A stretch of 64,000 bases of DNA from contig JABVXU010000032.1 of assembly GCA_013365365.1 (NCBI GenBank), positions 124,001-188,000 on the forward strand, given 5' to 3'. Positions 29,775-40,496 of this stretch are shown piece by piece. This DNA comes from Cruorifilaria tuberocauda. Taxonomy: Eukaryota > Nematoda > Chromadorea > Rhabditida > Onchocercidae. Both the position numbers and the translations under genes were made by a program. Numbering within the stretch: position 1 is the first letter of the stretch; each line of letters begins with the position of its first letter. The notes beneath the pieces are model-generated. The model saw nothing but the letters and a program-made list of their open reading frames with translations. It was not told the DNA's origin and made no database searches.

Positions 29775-30344
29775 CTATTTATAAAATTTGTATTCTTTGC
29801 TTTGCAGAAGATTTGCAATGTTTTTATGATGTTTTAAGAAAATTAATATTGACAAAATTAACAGCATGGGAAATAACTCTCTTTGGAAAAAGGAAGCTGC
29901 TATAACAGCTACTGTGGTAGAAATTAAGGAAGCAAGAGAAGAGTACCGAAAGGCGAAAAACGCTGCTAGCCATGCAAATATAAACAATAATGCCAAGTAG
30001 TAATTGAGTGCTATCAAAATTCCTAAAGTTGTTGCAACTCCCTTTCCTCCACTAAACTTTAGCCAAATAGGAAACATATGCCCTAAAACTGCTAGGATTG
30101 CAGATGCATATATTCCACTATCGAAAAATTGGTAAGCTAAGTAAACTGCAGTAAACCCTTTTAAGGAATCTAGAAATAGTGCTAGAGTAGCAAGTTTTTT
30201 ATTTCCTGTTCTTACAACGTTTGTAGCACCAATATTTCCAGAACCTATTTCTCTTAAATTTATTCTTTTTATCCTTGTAACAATTAGGCTAAATGGTATT
30301 GAACCAAACGCGTATGACAATATAAGAACTATATACTTCTCCAT
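29775..30344 (-). CDS. plsY: Acyl-phosphate glycerol-3-phosphate acyltransferase
   Basis: Inner-membrane enzyme making lysophosphatidic acid from acyl-phosphate, the first step of phospholipid synthesis. The frame opens at 30416, but the hydrophobic start MEKYIVLILSYAFGSIPFSL fits the family, so ATG 30344 is called (189 residues). Motifs seen are GSGNIGATNVVR (PlsY motif 1), KFSGGKGVATTLG (motif 2) and a variant C-terminal motif with HHKNIANLL. It connects with the acpP/fabF acyl-chain genes and the psd-pssA pair nearby. Confidence 0.94.
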   Translation of the reverse strand: MEKYIVLILSYAFGSIPFSLIVTRIKRINLREIGSGNIGATNVVRTGNKKLATLALFLDSLKGFTAVYLAYQFFDSGIYASAILAVLGHMFPIWLKFSGGKGVATTLGILIALNYYLALLFIFAWLAAFFAFRYSSLASLISTTVAVIAASFFQRELFPMLLILSILIFLKHHKNIANLLQSKEYKFYK

Positions 30345-30465
30345 TATACTTTCTTTAACACTTTCATGAAATGCAATACTTTCTTCAGAAGAAATAAGCA
30401 TAAATTCAAATGTCAAACACTGAATAACATTAGCTTATGTTTGTCTATATAATTGCATTAAAGAA

Positions 30466-31932
30466 CTAATTAACCTTATTATTCTTTAATCTCTTTAGGT
30501 AACATTGAACTTCGTTGTTAATTTGATTACTGAATAGTATAAGTGCCGTCATATTAATAAGGGCTAAGCAAGAGAATAAAGTTCCACCAATATTAGCAAT
30601 AGTCATTATATTTTTAGAAAGGCCAGAGAAGAACGCCACAATTATTACTGCTGTGCGGTATATTACTATGCTTTTTATACCAAATAAATATAACCACCCC
30701 ATTTCGCAACAATATACAAATGAAATTACTGAGGAAAACGCAAATAAAGGCGCAGCTATGGTCAAAAGTATAGGAAACCAAGAAGAAACTGTTTCAAATG
30801 CTTTTTGAGTGATTAATATCCCCTCACCGGCACCTGTTTGGTATGCACCTGTTATCACTATTGTTATTCCTGTTAAACAACAAATTAACATTGTATCAAA
30901 ACATGGCTCTATCATTGCAACTAGCCCAGTTCTAACTGGCTCCTTATCTTTAGCTACTGCATGTGTAATTGAAGCAGAGCCAATACCTGCCTCACTAGCA
31001 AAAATTGCTCTTTGAATTCCTGCAACAAATGCTCCTACTACTCCTCCACCGGCAGCATTGAAATCTATCATGTTGAGAAATAATGTTTTAAATGCATTGC
31101 TAAAATTATTAATATTAAATGCTATAATTGTAATACAACTGAAGATATATATAAGTGACATGATAGGTACTAGTGTGGAGGATACTATGACTATCCTTCT
31201 AATCCCACCAATAATTACCAAAGCAAGTAATACTGAGATTATAGAGGACAGTAACCAAGGATGACAGTCTACCCAACTTGAATATCCAGACAATATTGAA
31301 ACCATTTGGTTAGTTTGAAATGCTACACTCCCGCCAAGACCAGACAATACAAAAAATATTGCATATACTGCAGCTAAGACAATGCCAAGTTTCTTAAATC
31401 CGAATTCTTCTAGTCCATTTCTAATATATTGGAATGGTCCACTAAATAACTGTTTCTGACCTTCTGTCCTATGTCTAAATGCTAAAGTCACTTCAGCAAA
31501 CTTTGCTGACATACCGAAAAAGCCTGTGATCATCATCCAAGGCACTGCTCCTGGTCCTCCTATTGAGGTTGCAATTGCAACACCAGCAACAGTCCCAAGT
31601 CCTACGGTACTCGAGAGTGCTGTTACAAATGCCTGAAAATGCGTAATATGACCGTTGTGGTGACCTGTATCATATTTTCCACATAGAATAGCAAAAGCAT
31701 GCCTGAACATTTTTATATTGAGAAATTTAAAACGCAGCGTTAGAAAGATATAACCAAAGGCTACTAGACAAATTACAAATGGCACGTGAAAAACTTTAAA
31801 AAAAAGTACTTTACACATAAAGTTATTTATCCTGTCTAGTACAGCATCGTAACTTTCATAAAGGCCTAAAGTAGCGTGTACATCGTGAAATGATAGGCAA
31901 AGTAGTACCATGTATAGTAACCTACAAATCAT
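30466..31932 (-). CDS. Alanine/glycine:cation symporter (AGCS family)
   Basis: A 488-residue integral membrane transporter with about 10-11 hydrophobic helices that couples amino-acid uptake to Na+ or H+. Family signatures: STVGLGTVAGVAIATSIGGP, GAVPWMMITGFFGMSAKFAE, and FASEAGIGSASITHAVAKD. A hydrophobic leader precedes the first conserved helix. It probably imports host alanine or glycine, a carbon source for gluconeogenic symbionts. It precedes plsY on the same strand by about 120 nt. Confidence 0.92.
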   Translation of the reverse strand: MICRLLYMVLLCLSFHDVHATLGLYESYDAVLDRINNFMCKVLFFKVFHVPFVICLVAFGYIFLTLRFKFLNIKMFRHAFAILCGKYDTGHHNGHITHFQAFVTALSSTVGLGTVAGVAIATSIGGPGAVPWMMITGFFGMSAKFAEVTLAFRHRTEGQKQLFSGPFQYIRNGLEEFGFKKLGIVLAAVYAIFFVLSGLGGSVAFQTNQMVSILSGYSSWVDCHPWLLSSIISVLLALVIIGGIRRIVIVSSTLVPIMSLIYIFSCITIIAFNINNFSNAFKTLFLNMIDFNAAGGGVVGAFVAGIQRAIFASEAGIGSASITHAVAKDKEPVRTGLVAMIEPCFDTMLICCLTGITIVITGAYQTGAGEGILITQKAFETVSSWFPILLTIAAPLFAFSSVISFVYCCEMGWLYLFGIKSIVIYRTAVIIVAFFSGLSKNIMTIANIGGTLFSCLALINMTALILFSNQINNEVQCYLKRLKNNKVN

Positions 31933-32353
31933 GTTTAATACCTCTTAGAATTATAGTAAGAACCTATTGTATTTATGATTTTTCTTCTTAGTAAATATAT
32001 CGAAATAGTATTTGGAACAAAGCACATAAATAAATTATTGCATAGATAAGATATAAATTCTGTGTTTTTTGATATACACTGAAGCCAGTGTAAAAAAACT
32101 TGAAGTAGTACTAATACTTCTTATTATCAAACAAGTAAAATTTCATATTAGTAATAATAAGTTATTATTATCGAAATGCAAAGGAAAACATTATTAGCAA
32201 AAAGGACTCTATTGCTAAATAAGGGGAGAAATTATTGGAAATGCTTGGTTAAATGACTTGCACCATATTTAATGGTTAAAATATATTATTTAATATCTTA
32301 ATATCTAGAATCAGTTCAATTACACTGCTCACTGCCTTTTTTTATGTTTATAG
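31933..32353. other. 420-nt intergenic stretch
   Basis: No gene or RNA recognised. A weak TAATAA-rich inverted repeat lies around 32115-32170; otherwise nothing. Confidence 0.4.
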
Positions 32354-33124
32354 TTAGTGGGATTTATATGTATAATATATATATAATCCAGCACTTATTG
32401 GAATAGTAAGTGTATATACTATACTTAAAATTGGTAGAGTAACCCAAGGTTTGCTAACAAAAAACACAATAAATACTCCAAAAAGTGATACAAATATATA
32501 AGATAAGTTTCTTGGAATATAAATATACTTTGCAGAAAAAGTTGGAATATGACTGACTGAAAAAAATGAGATAGTCAAGAAGTAGAAAGCTGTGTTTCTT
32601 ATATTGAAAAACTGCTCTGTAAAAAGTAAATATTCGTTCTCTTGAGAATGAAAAGTTACAATTATTGGTAATAAAGAGAGTAAAGCACATATTGGTGCTG
32701 GCACTCCAGAAAAAAAAAACTTTTTCCAGTCAAATTGTTCCACATTTAATGATAAATTAAACCTTGCAAGTCTTATTGAGATGCAGATTACGTATATCAT
32801 TACCAGTATCCACCCTATAACTTTAATTTCCTTTAATTTCCAAAAGTATAAAAGGAATGCAGGTGCTGCACCAAAGTTAAGGAAATCAGCAAAAGAATCA
32901 AGTTGTGCTCCAAAATTACTGGTTAATTTTAATACCCTGGCTATTCTTCCATCCATTCCATCTATAATTGCTGCAATGATCACGAAAATTACTGCAAACT
33001 CCCACTGTTCATTAAATGTAAATTTAAGTGAAGTGAGACCGGAGCATAGACCTAATAAAGTTATAAAATTTGGGAATAATTTAGCAATAGGTAAAAACCT
33101 ACTGTTAGTATCATTAATGTTCAT
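32354..33124 (-). CDS. pssA: CDP-diacylglycerol-serine O-phosphatidyltransferase
   Basis: Integral membrane CDP-alcohol phosphotransferase producing phosphatidylserine. The catalytic signature D-x2-DG-x2-AR-x8-G-x3-D-x3-D is complete: Asp55, Asp58, Ala62-Arg63, Gly72, Asp76 and Asp80 in [10 protein letters not shown] and GAQLDSFAD. The 256 residues contain about 7-8 hydrophobic helices. The start overlaps the psd stop by 4 nt, so phosphatidylserine and phosphatidylethanolamine synthesis are made from one transcript. Confidence 0.95.
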   Translation of the reverse strand: MNINDTNSRFLPIAKLFPNFITLLGLCSGLTSLKFTFNEQWEFAVIFVIIAAIIDGMDGRIARVLKLTSNFGAQLDSFADFLNFGAAPAFLLYFWKLKEIKVIGWILVMIYVICISIRLARFNLSLNVEQFDWKKFFFSGVPAPICALLSLLPIIVTFHSQENEYLLFTEQFFNIRNTAFYFLTISFFSVSHIPTFSAKYIYIPRNLSYIFVSLFGVFIVFFVSKPWVTLPILSIVYTLTIPISAGLYIYYTYKSH

Positions 33125-33813
33125 ATAATATCAAAAGTAAGTTTTTCTCCAGTGTTTTCCTTATTTAAATTTGCTATAATTGTTTCACCCCCAATAACAG
33201 TCTGTCCTTTTGAAACTCTTATTTCTGTATCAGAAGGAATGTAAATATTTACTCTACTGCCAAACTTTATAATTCCAAATCTTTCCCCTGCTTTTACTTC
33301 TTGAGAAATTTTTAGATTACAAACGATGCGACGTGCAATTAGCCCAGCTATTTGTTCTACAATAATTTCTTTTTCCTTTTCATGCTCAATTACGATAACT
33401 TGTTTTTCATTTATATTGCTAGATTTACTGCTCATTGCAGGTGCAAACTTACCTTTTTTGTAGTGTACCTCTTTTACTGTGCCAGATATTGGCACGCGGT
33501 TTACATGTACATTCAAAATGCTCAAGAATATGCTAATAAATATGAATTTCTTTTCCTCTTTATTTTTCGCTGATAAAGGGTAGATCACTTCTTCGATCTT
33601 TGAAATTACTCCGTCGGCTGGGCTAAGTATAAGATCTTTGCTATTTGGAACAACTCTTGCTGGATCACGAAAAAAGTACGTAAATAATAATGTTGGAAAT
33701 AGGCATGTAACACCAAATCCCCATGATATGGAGAATGCTATACATGTTACTATGAAAGAAACTACCATAAACAGGTAACCTTCCTTATTTATTGGTGGGA
33801 GTCCAAAGCACAT
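33121..33813 (-). CDS. psd: Phosphatidylserine decarboxylase proenzyme
   Basis: Converts phosphatidylserine to phosphatidylethanolamine at the inner membrane. The 230-residue short-type (archaeal/alphaproteobacterial) proenzyme self-cleaves at Gly185-Ser186 in [13 protein letters not shown], producing the pyruvoyl alpha chain. A hydrophobic anchor occupies about residues 14-45, then [11 protein letters not shown] and [14 protein letters not shown], and the histidine-containing [11 protein letters not shown]. It is upstream of pssA with a 4-nt overlap. Confidence 0.95.
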   Translation of the reverse strand: MCFGLPPINKEGYLFMVVSFIVTCIAFSISWGFGVTCLFPTLLFTYFFRDPARVVPNSKDLILSPADGVISKIEEVIYPLSAKNKEEKKFIFISIFLSILNVHVNRVPISGTVKEVHYKKGKFAPAMSSKSSNINEKQVIVIEHEKEKEIIVEQIAGLIARRIVCNLKISQEVKAGERFGIIKFGSRVNIYIPSDTEIRVSKGQTVIGGETIIANLNKENTGEKLTFDII

Positions 33814-34416
33814 AACCTTGTTAACGATAATCTGTTGTTAATAATTTATCATTTATCGCTTTTAATGAAAAGTTTTTTTTGACCGCTTTAAAAAAGCCTT
33901 TCTGTCAGTTTTAAAGATTAAGTAATTTTTTGAAAAAACATCGTTATAAATTCAAGAATGTTTTTGAAAGTAACAAAGTGAGAAGAAATATAAATCTCTA
34001 GGTTATAAAGAGGTATAAGTTGTAAAGTAAGCAAAATCTTTAACTATGTCACAAATAAAGTAAGAGAAGATATATGTCATATAAATTTGTCGGTGACTCT
34101 TACTAGTAATTAGACGAATATCTTAATAAGAGTTATAATTAGGTATAAAGCAGTGAAACAGAAGAAGCTTTTTACTGAAATATATTCAAGATGATAAGGT
34201 GATGAAACAGATATTGGGCAATAATATGGAGGTGTCTGGAGATGCATTATGGGATAAGTCTATAATTATGAGAAAAAGCTGAAAGATAAGCACAAAGTTA
34301 GCATAATACTTGTAGCGTTAGGTGCTTTGATTATCTCAGGATAAGATCATAAAAATAACTTAAGTACTTAGTGAGTTAGTATTATCAATGGTTTAAAGTT
34401 TGTATTTAGGAATAGT

Positions 34417-34557
34417 ATGGATAACATTAATTCAGAGAATGTTGAACTGAAAGCTAGTAAGGCAAAATATGTTGGACTATGCAGACTAAAAACAAATGGT
34501 AAATTAAGTCCCTTTAAGAAGTCATTTAATTTTAGTTTTATAAAATATGTTATTTAA
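34417..34557 (+). CDS. Possible 46-residue protein or gene remnant
   Basis: An ATG-started frame encodes a lysine- and serine-rich 46-residue peptide beginning MDNINSENVELKASKAKYVG. No ribosome site, no family. The residue mix is protein-like, but it sits inside decayed DNA, so a remnant is more likely than a gene. Confidence 0.22.
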   Translation: MDNINSENVELKASKAKYVGLCRLKTNGKLSPFKKSFNFSFIKYVI

Positions 34558-34856
34558 GGTTAAAAAAAATTAAGGATAAGCTATTTAAATTTACTTCAAT
34601 GAACCATTAAAGTCTTAAGTCATTTTATACGTTTAAATTTTTGTTAATCGATTGCTCATCATTTACAGGCAGTTTACAATTGGAGTAAAGATGAAATAAA
34701 ATATACTGTTCAATAGTGCTGCTTAGGAGCACGTTCTAAGATTTGAGTGGCAGAACTCATTTTGATGTTTCCACTTGTTTATTTTTTAGCAATATTTCTC
34801 TACCAGGTTCTTTGTTTTGCTATAGAAACGTAACTAACGATCAATGTCTTGCTTAT

Positions 34857-34894
34857 AATCTTTTAAAAGATTGTGGATTATCTTTCTAGAAAGA
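34857..34894. repeat. Two adjacent perfect palindromes
   Basis: AATCTTTTAAAAGATT (34857-34872) and TCTTTCTAGAAAGA (34881-34894) are each perfectly self-complementary and separated by 8 nt. They lie about 120-150 nt before the tpiA start. They could be operator-like sites for a dimeric regulator, or simply chance in AT-rich DNA. Confidence 0.4.
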
Positions 34895-35011
34895 ATTCAG
34901 CGATATTTATCTTCAGTAGTTTTACATAGCTTTTCCAATATATTAATTATTTGTGTAGGATTGACTTTAATGCTATGATAAGTGTTCACGATTGTTTGAC
35001 ACATTAAATTG

Positions 35012-35716
35012 ATGCCATTTTTGATTGTAGCAAACTGGAAGATGAATGGAACAAGATCTTCTTTTATTGACTTTATAGGTAAGCTTAACAACAAGAGTAA
35101 TGAGATTACCTCTAAGCTTGTGATTTGTCCACCTTTTACATCTTTACCAGATGCTGTAAAGCTAAGCGATAATATTAGTATAGGTGCGCAAAATTGTCAT
35201 CATAAAGAATGTGGATCTTACACAGGTGAGGTTAGTGCGAAGATGCTAAAAGAATTGGAGTGTACTTATGTAATACTTGGGCATTCTGAAAGAATCAGTG
35301 AAACAGATAGTGAAGTGAAATTGAAATCAGAGACAGCAATAGAATCTGGTCTTCATCCAATTATTTGTGTAGGTGAAAGTCTGGAGGATTATGAATGCGG
35401 GAAAACAAAAGAAGTAATAGAATATCAGTGCAGAAACCGTTTGCTTGTGAATGGTGAATATACTGTAGCATACGAACCAATGTGGTCAATAGGTACAGGA
35501 TATGTGCCAAGCAATGATGTAATTATTGAAGTGATAGAGGTAATAAAATTCTGTATTGGTGAAAGACAGGTTATATATGGCGGTTCAGTTAATTCAGAAA
35601 ATGTGAAAGATTTGCTCGGTGCCTCAAAAAGTTTATCAGGAGTTTTGGTTGGTAGTGCAAGCCTGGATTTTGACCACTTTTATAGAATTGTAAAACACGT
35701 TGAAGAAATTTACTGA
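35012..35716 (+). CDS. tpiA: Triosephosphate isomerase
   Basis: Interconverts glyceraldehyde-3-phosphate and DHAP, in the cytosol. ATG 35012 is preferred to the in-frame TTG one codon earlier; 234 residues is short for the family (about 250). The catalytic set is complete: Lys10 in VANWKMNG, His in ILGHSER, Glu in [11 protein letters not shown], and the phosphate loop IYGGSVN. With fba at 55 kb it supports a gluconeogenic triose route. It is 27 nt from the ispDF start and probably co-transcribed. Confidence 0.95.
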   Translation: MPFLIVANWKMNGTRSSFIDFIGKLNNKSNEITSKLVICPPFTSLPDAVKLSDNISIGAQNCHHKECGSYTGEVSAKMLKELECTYVILGHSERISETDSEVKLKSETAIESGLHPIICVGESLEDYECGKTKEVIEYQCRNRLLVNGEYTVAYEPMWSIGTGYVPSNDVIIEVIEVIKFCIGERQVIYGGSVNSENVKDLLGASKSLSGVLVGSASLDFDHFYRIVKHVEEIY

Positions 35717-35743
35717 TTCAAAAGTAGATTGTTAAGAAGTCTT

Positions 35744-36955
35744 ATGTATACTAGCGGATTCAAGGAGTATAAAATCGCAGCATTAGTGGTCGCAGCAGGG
35801 ATAGGTAGCAGGTGCAATAATGAAATTTCTAAGCAGTATATAAGGTTAGCGGGTAAGCCTGTTTTATTTTATACAGTCAGGAAGTTCTTGGCTAATCAGC
35901 ACGTAGATTATGTGAGAGTAGTTATTAACAAGAATCATGAAAGTTCCTACGAGGAAGCTATGTCATCGATTATAGATGCTAAATTGCTGAGTCCAGTACA
36001 TGGTGGAGAGATTAGGCAAAACTCGGTTAAATTTGGACTTGAAAGTTTGCAAGAAATGAAACCAGATTTTGTTATTATACATGATGCATGCAGGCCTTTT
36101 GTGTCAAATGCTCTAATAGATAACTTGATTCATTTTATGGTTGATGGGAAATGTGCTGGAGTAGTACCGACAATAGAAGTTGAAAACACTATGTTGGTGG
36201 TGAATGGGAGTTTTATTGAATCTGCAATTCCAAGGGAGAAACTTAGGGCCATACAAACTCCTCAAATCTTTAATTTCGAAGAATTGCTACTATGCCACCA
36301 GTCAAATAAAAAGTTTACTGATGACTCATCGCTTATGTTAGAGTACAAAAAATATGTTGCAATTATTAGAGGTGAAAAAAGCAATTTCAAGTTAACTACA
36401 AAGGAAGATATTAGTATAGCAAGTTTCTTCCTTGAAGATCCTAAGTACCGCATTGGGACTGGTTATGATGTACATAAGTTTATAAAAACTCAAGACAAAG
36501 CTAGGAATTTTATAAAAATTTGTGGTATAGAAATTGAGCACAGCATGGCAATAGAAGCACATTCCGATGGTGATGTAGTAATACACGCAACTGTTGATGC
36601 CATACTGGGAGCATTAGGATGTGATGATATAGGGGAACATTTCCCCTCAAGTTCTGCTGATTGGAAAAATTGCAACTCATCTTACTTTCTGAGCTTTGCT
36701 GCTACAAAAGCTAAAGAGAAAGGGTATTGTGTATCTAATTTAGATATTACTATAGTTTGTGAGGAGCCTAAAATATCTCCCTATAGAGCAGAAATGAGGG
36801 GTTTTATATCAAAAGTGTTAGAAATTGATGATGAGCTTGTAAATATCAAAACGACTACTGCAGAAAAGTTGGGTTCTATTGGAAGAAGTGAAGGAATAGC
36901 AGCGCATGCTTCTGTATTGTTATACAAGTTAATGCCTTACACTAATTTTTCTTAA
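35744..36955 (+). CDS. ispDF: Bifunctional IspD/IspF (MEP isoprenoid pathway)
   Basis: A fusion of the CTP:MEP cytidylyltransferase (N-terminal, VVAAGIGSRCNNEISKQYI) and the MECDP synthase (C-terminal, from about residue 240). The IspF half has RIGTGYDVHKF, AHSDGDVVIHATVDAILGAL, DIGEHFP and NIKTTTAEKLGSIGRSEG. Fused IspDF is usual in alphaproteobacteria. The frame opens at a TTG at 35729 but ATG 35744 is preferred (403 residues). It works upstream of IspA, encoded at 46 kb. Confidence 0.95.
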   Translation: MYTSGFKEYKIAALVVAAGIGSRCNNEISKQYIRLAGKPVLFYTVRKFLANQHVDYVRVVINKNHESSYEEAMSSIIDAKLLSPVHGGEIRQNSVKFGLESLQEMKPDFVIIHDACRPFVSNALIDNLIHFMVDGKCAGVVPTIEVENTMLVVNGSFIESAIPREKLRAIQTPQIFNFEELLLCHQSNKKFTDDSSLMLEYKKYVAIIRGEKSNFKLTTKEDISIASFFLEDPKYRIGTGYDVHKFIKTQDKARNFIKICGIEIEHSMAIEAHSDGDVVIHATVDAILGALGCDDIGEHFPSSSADWKNCNSSYFLSFAATKAKEKGYCVSNLDITIVCEEPKISPYRAEMRGFISKVLEIDDELVNIKTTTAEKLGSIGRSEGIAAHASVLLYKLMPYTNFS

Positions 36956-39002
36956 CACTTAAACACTTATATTTTTCTTTTAGGCAAGGCCCTTAGTTGG
37001 GTTAAAATATGGTTCTGAATATCAAAAAAAGACTTCTTCCTTTTGATGGGGCATTTTTACAAATGTTTGTTGCTTTATATCTAAATTTTTAGCCTTTAAT
37101 TTTATTGACTAAAAATTGCCTTCTTCATACGTACTTGAGATTATAGATAGTGTAACTTTATTCAATTGTTTAGTGGATCCATTATATAATTTGATAAAAC
37201 CAAACAACTTAGTATATTATAAAGTTTTATATATTATATCTTTATCAGGAAATTTCTGATGGCGCACTTCTCTGTAATCTTACCATATGATCAAGTACTG
37301 AAATATATTCCATATGAAAAGCTTATGCAAAAGACCCGCTATGACTATAGTAATTTTATCTTGCATTGACACTTCTGTTAGAATTTTTAAATGTCACTTC
37401 ACAATTACAGAATTAAGTGAGATATTATTCTAATCCAATTTAGAATCAACATAGGTTCATTAAAAGAATTGCTTTTGCAGTTGTAATGTCTTTTCTAGCT
37501 CGAGCGATTTACACCTTTTCATAACAGGTGATTCATAATCTTGAGAAATTCTTAATGAATACATAAAAACATGGATCTGCATTCTTTGCAACCTAACTGT
37601 TACTAATATTTTTCTAGAGAGGGTGTTCTTCATTAGAAGATTATAAGAAAGTGATGAGTCTTAAAAAATTATTCTTGTACTTTATGTAAAGAATTCTTAA
37701 TTTTGGGTATATTTTCCCGTCAATTGAAATTTTCCAAAATTAGTAGCATAAGGCAGGAGTGTCAAATTTACGAACATTGATTCATCACGTCCGGATAACT
37801 AATAGGTTCTGCTTTTAGCATGTTTTAATTATCATAAGCATATTTTCATATGGGTATTGGTTCTGTATTTTCAAAAGAATGGACTTTATTAAAAGCGATT
37901 TAACCATTTTTTATAGTTAAATCTATATAGTATTTGGGTAATCTTAAATTTCAGTGAAACTAATATATTTGTTCTCAAAACTTGGATAAGCCTTTTGTTT
38001 ATTATCTGGAAAATTGGATGTTGATATGCTAGTAGTCATGATAGAGCGAAATTTCAGTGTAACTTATCATTTCTCTTTTTATTACGATCATTATGAATGA
38101 AATTTCAAATCAAATATTTGTATCAATTATAAATTGAAAGTCATGAGAACTAAAGTAAGTACATATAACCACTGAATCTTATTCAGCTTCAAATAGTTTT
38201 GCTATAGACAGTTTCATGGAATAATTTTCTTGACATTCATTTGAAACAACCTTATAGGTATGATGTTTGGAAATGCACTCGGTTACCATCTTGTCAGTGG
38301 CACTTGAGATAAGCTCTAAACATTTATCTGTAAAATACATTGTTTTTTTGTAAGGCTAGAAAAGCAGAACAAATATATGTGGTCAAATTAACTTTAATAG
38401 AGCAATACTGATATTTGCTTACCATATAAAATAAACTCCAATCAAGCACAATGTGTTGCTTACAAAGCCATAACATGATTTATATAGCATATAGAATATA
38501 GTTTACAAATACTGCCATGTTAGCAAAACTGTAGGAGAAGTTATTTTAACTTAATGGATGGTGATATGAAGGTACTCGATTTAGTGACTTGATAGTATTT
38601 TTCCAAAAATTGGAACATTTTTGTTTAAAAAGCAATTTTAATTTAGTGATTTACTAGTACCAAGCAGAATTAATGTTAGTCATAGAACATAGCAGAAATT
38701 GCTACATTAAAAAAATTGCATCTAACATTGAGTTACAATCCATGATGACATTTATCACTAAGTATAAGTAAGAAACATTGAAGGCTCAGATTAATGCTAA
38801 TGGACTGCTTTCATAGCTAGTATGAATAGGAATAATTGTATCTTTGAAAAAGAAAAAGATGCATAACTTTGTTGTAGTAATTCATATTGCACTTAAATCT
38901 CTATTGGATAAGATAATTATTTAATTATAACAATAGAACAATTGATTGGGAAATAGTTAATATAATACATTTTATCAATCGGTAATAAGAAGAGAGACAG
39001 CT
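36956..39002. other. 2-kb intergenic stretch, the longest in the window
   Basis: No intact gene. One 53-codon minus-strand frame (38179-38340) reads like protein and is listed. A short inverted repeat (CACCT/AGGTG) lies near 37510. The length suggests one or two decayed genes. No RNA gene or IS was recognised. Confidence 0.45.
38179..38340 (-). CDS. Possible 53-residue protein or remnant
   Basis: An ATG-started minus-strand frame encodes a protein-like 53-residue sequence beginning MYFTDKCLELISSATDKMV and ending with an Ala/Lys/Leu/Glu-rich tail (SIAKLFEAE). It contains three cysteines (7, 22, 36). No ribosome site and no family recognised. It may be a small gene or the surviving piece of a decayed gene in this long gap. 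Confidence 0.3.
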   Translation of the reverse strand: MYFTDKCLELISSATDKMVTECISKHHTYKVVSNECQENYSMKLSIAKLFEAE

Positions 39003-40310
39003 GTGCTTATACAAAATAATGTTCTACTTTGCAAGAAATGGATATTTTTGTCAGTATGCGCTCTTGCTTGTTCTGGGCTGCTTTCGATAATTATCGTTTT
39101 TCTACGATTGACTTTTGCTTCCTTTCTTATCTCCTCTACACAATATATTTTTGATAATGCATTAGTGATACATGTTAATTTGTCGATTTTGGTGTGGATG
39201 TGTTCTATAATATCTTTGCTCTTTGTCATAAATATAAAAAACACTAATAAGTGGCTAAATTTTTTGTGGATTCTATCAACCATTTCCATGATGCTAATGT
39301 TTGTATCAGTGTTTGTTCCAGGCACAGAAGTTATCAAAAGCAACTATATTCCTGTATTACAGAACAAATTATTTTTGTTTGGGCTTAGTTTGTTTATTAT
39401 CAGTGTATTGATAAATGCAATCCTTGCTTGTATATTAAATAAGCAACAAGTCTCTTATTTTTCTATTGGCCAAATTGGACTAGTTATTATACTTGGATCG
39501 TCATTCCTTTGCTTTATTCTAGCTTGCAAAAATATTCCTAAAAGTATGTATTACTCAGATAAGAGTTTATTTTACGAATATATTTTTTGGGGAGGAGGAC
39601 ATTTGCTACAATTTGCTTTTGCTCAAGGAATGTTTTTAGTTTATCTAATAATGCTGAGTTCCTGTGCCAGCAGGAATCTAAGCAGCAAAATTACTATTTT
39701 CCCACTATTTGGAAACACGATCTTAGTTGCATGTGCACCATTTATATATTTCATATATTCGGTAAATAATGATGAGTTGATACAGTTTTTTACTTGGCAT
39801 ATGAGGATTGTTGGGGTAATTATACCGTGTTTTTTAACAATGTTAGTGTTCCTTAGTATAAAAAGCTTATTAAATGATAAGGACAATTACTTGCTATACT
39901 CATTTGTATTATTTATCTATGGATGTGTGCTTGGAGTTCTGACTATTGAAGGAAATGTTACTATTCCTGCTCACTATCACGGATCTGTAATTGGCATTAC
40001 AATAGCTTTTATGAACTTTGTTTATTGGCTGTTGCCAAAATTAGATTGTAGAGAAGTAAAAAGCTCTATGATAAGATTACAAATTTATTCTTATAGCTTT
40101 GGGCATTTTCTTCATATCACTGGCCTTGTTTGGCTGGGGGGGTACAATACCCTAAGGAAAGTTGCGAATCTGCCAAGTATTTCATCAATACTAGCACGTA
40201 CTTGCTTTATTGCTGGTGGAGCTATATCAGTTATTGGTGGAATGTTGTTTGTAATAATTGTACTTTTATCTCTACTTAAAGGTAGAGTGCGTGGTGCTAT
40301 GTACTGCTAA
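39003..40310 (+). CDS. Divergent haem-copper oxidase subunit I-like membrane protein
   Basis: A 435-residue protein with about 12 hydrophobic helices and conserved-looking histidines in the pattern of haem-copper oxidases and nitric-oxide reductases: His57 (ALVIHVNLSILVW), His200 (FWGGGHLLQFAFAQG), His266 (FTWHMRIVG), His324 and His326 (IPAHYHGSVIG), His368 and His371 (FGHFLHITGL). It is shorter than CoxA and lacks the usual His-His pair in the expected form, so the electron acceptor and cofactor set are uncertain. Start is GTG 39003 after GAAGAGAG. No other oxidase subunit is adjacent. Confidence 0.7.
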   Translation: MLIQNNVLLCKKWIFLSVCALACSGLLSIIIVFLRLTFASFLISSTQYIFDNALVIHVNLSILVWMCSIISLLFVINIKNTNKWLNFLWILSTISMMLMFVSVFVPGTEVIKSNYIPVLQNKLFLFGLSLFIISVLINAILACILNKQQVSYFSIGQIGLVIILGSSFLCFILACKNIPKSMYYSDKSLFYEYIFWGGGHLLQFAFAQGMFLVYLIMLSSCASRNLSSKITIFPLFGNTILVACAPFIYFIYSVNNDELIQFFTWHMRIVGVIIPCFLTMLVFLSIKSLLNDKDNYLLYSFVLFIYGCVLGVLTIEGNVTIPAHYHGSVIGITIAFMNFVYWLLPKLDCREVKSSMIRLQIYSYSFGHFLHITGLVWLGGYNTLRKVANLPSISSILARTCFIAGGAISVIGGMLFVIIVLLSLLKGRVRGAMYC

Positions 40311-40391
40311 AATAGCTAGAAAATTTTTTAACAAACCTCTTCACTGCTACATTAGCCTAGTTATGCAGATATTTATCTGTAAATCTTAAAT

Positions 40392-40496
40392 ATGCTTGTA
40401 GAACGTGAAGATGATCTAGAATACTTAATCAAATTAGAGAATAAAAGACGACTATCCACACAGAATTTTCCGCTTGTTGGACCCTCATATACTTGA
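40392..40496 (+). CDS. Possible 34-residue peptide or remnant
   Basis: A short ATG frame encodes a protein-like charged peptide starting MLVEREDDLEYLIKLENKRR. No ribosome site is seen. Its last third overlaps the left arm and inner stem of the compound hairpin, so the two observations compete: it may be a remnant or a gene whose end is embedded in a structured element. Confidence 0.25.
   Translation: MLVEREDDLEYLIKLENKRRLSTQNFPLVGPSYT

Larger units (their letters stand above)
33814..35011. other. 1.2-kb intergenic stretch with two perfect palindromes
   Basis: Contains a 46-codon frame at 34417-34557 (listed) and two perfect palindromes at 34857-34872 and 34881-34894 (listed) within 160 nt of tpiA. 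No intact gene; several coding-like patches with stops suggest a decayed gene. Confidence 0.45.
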
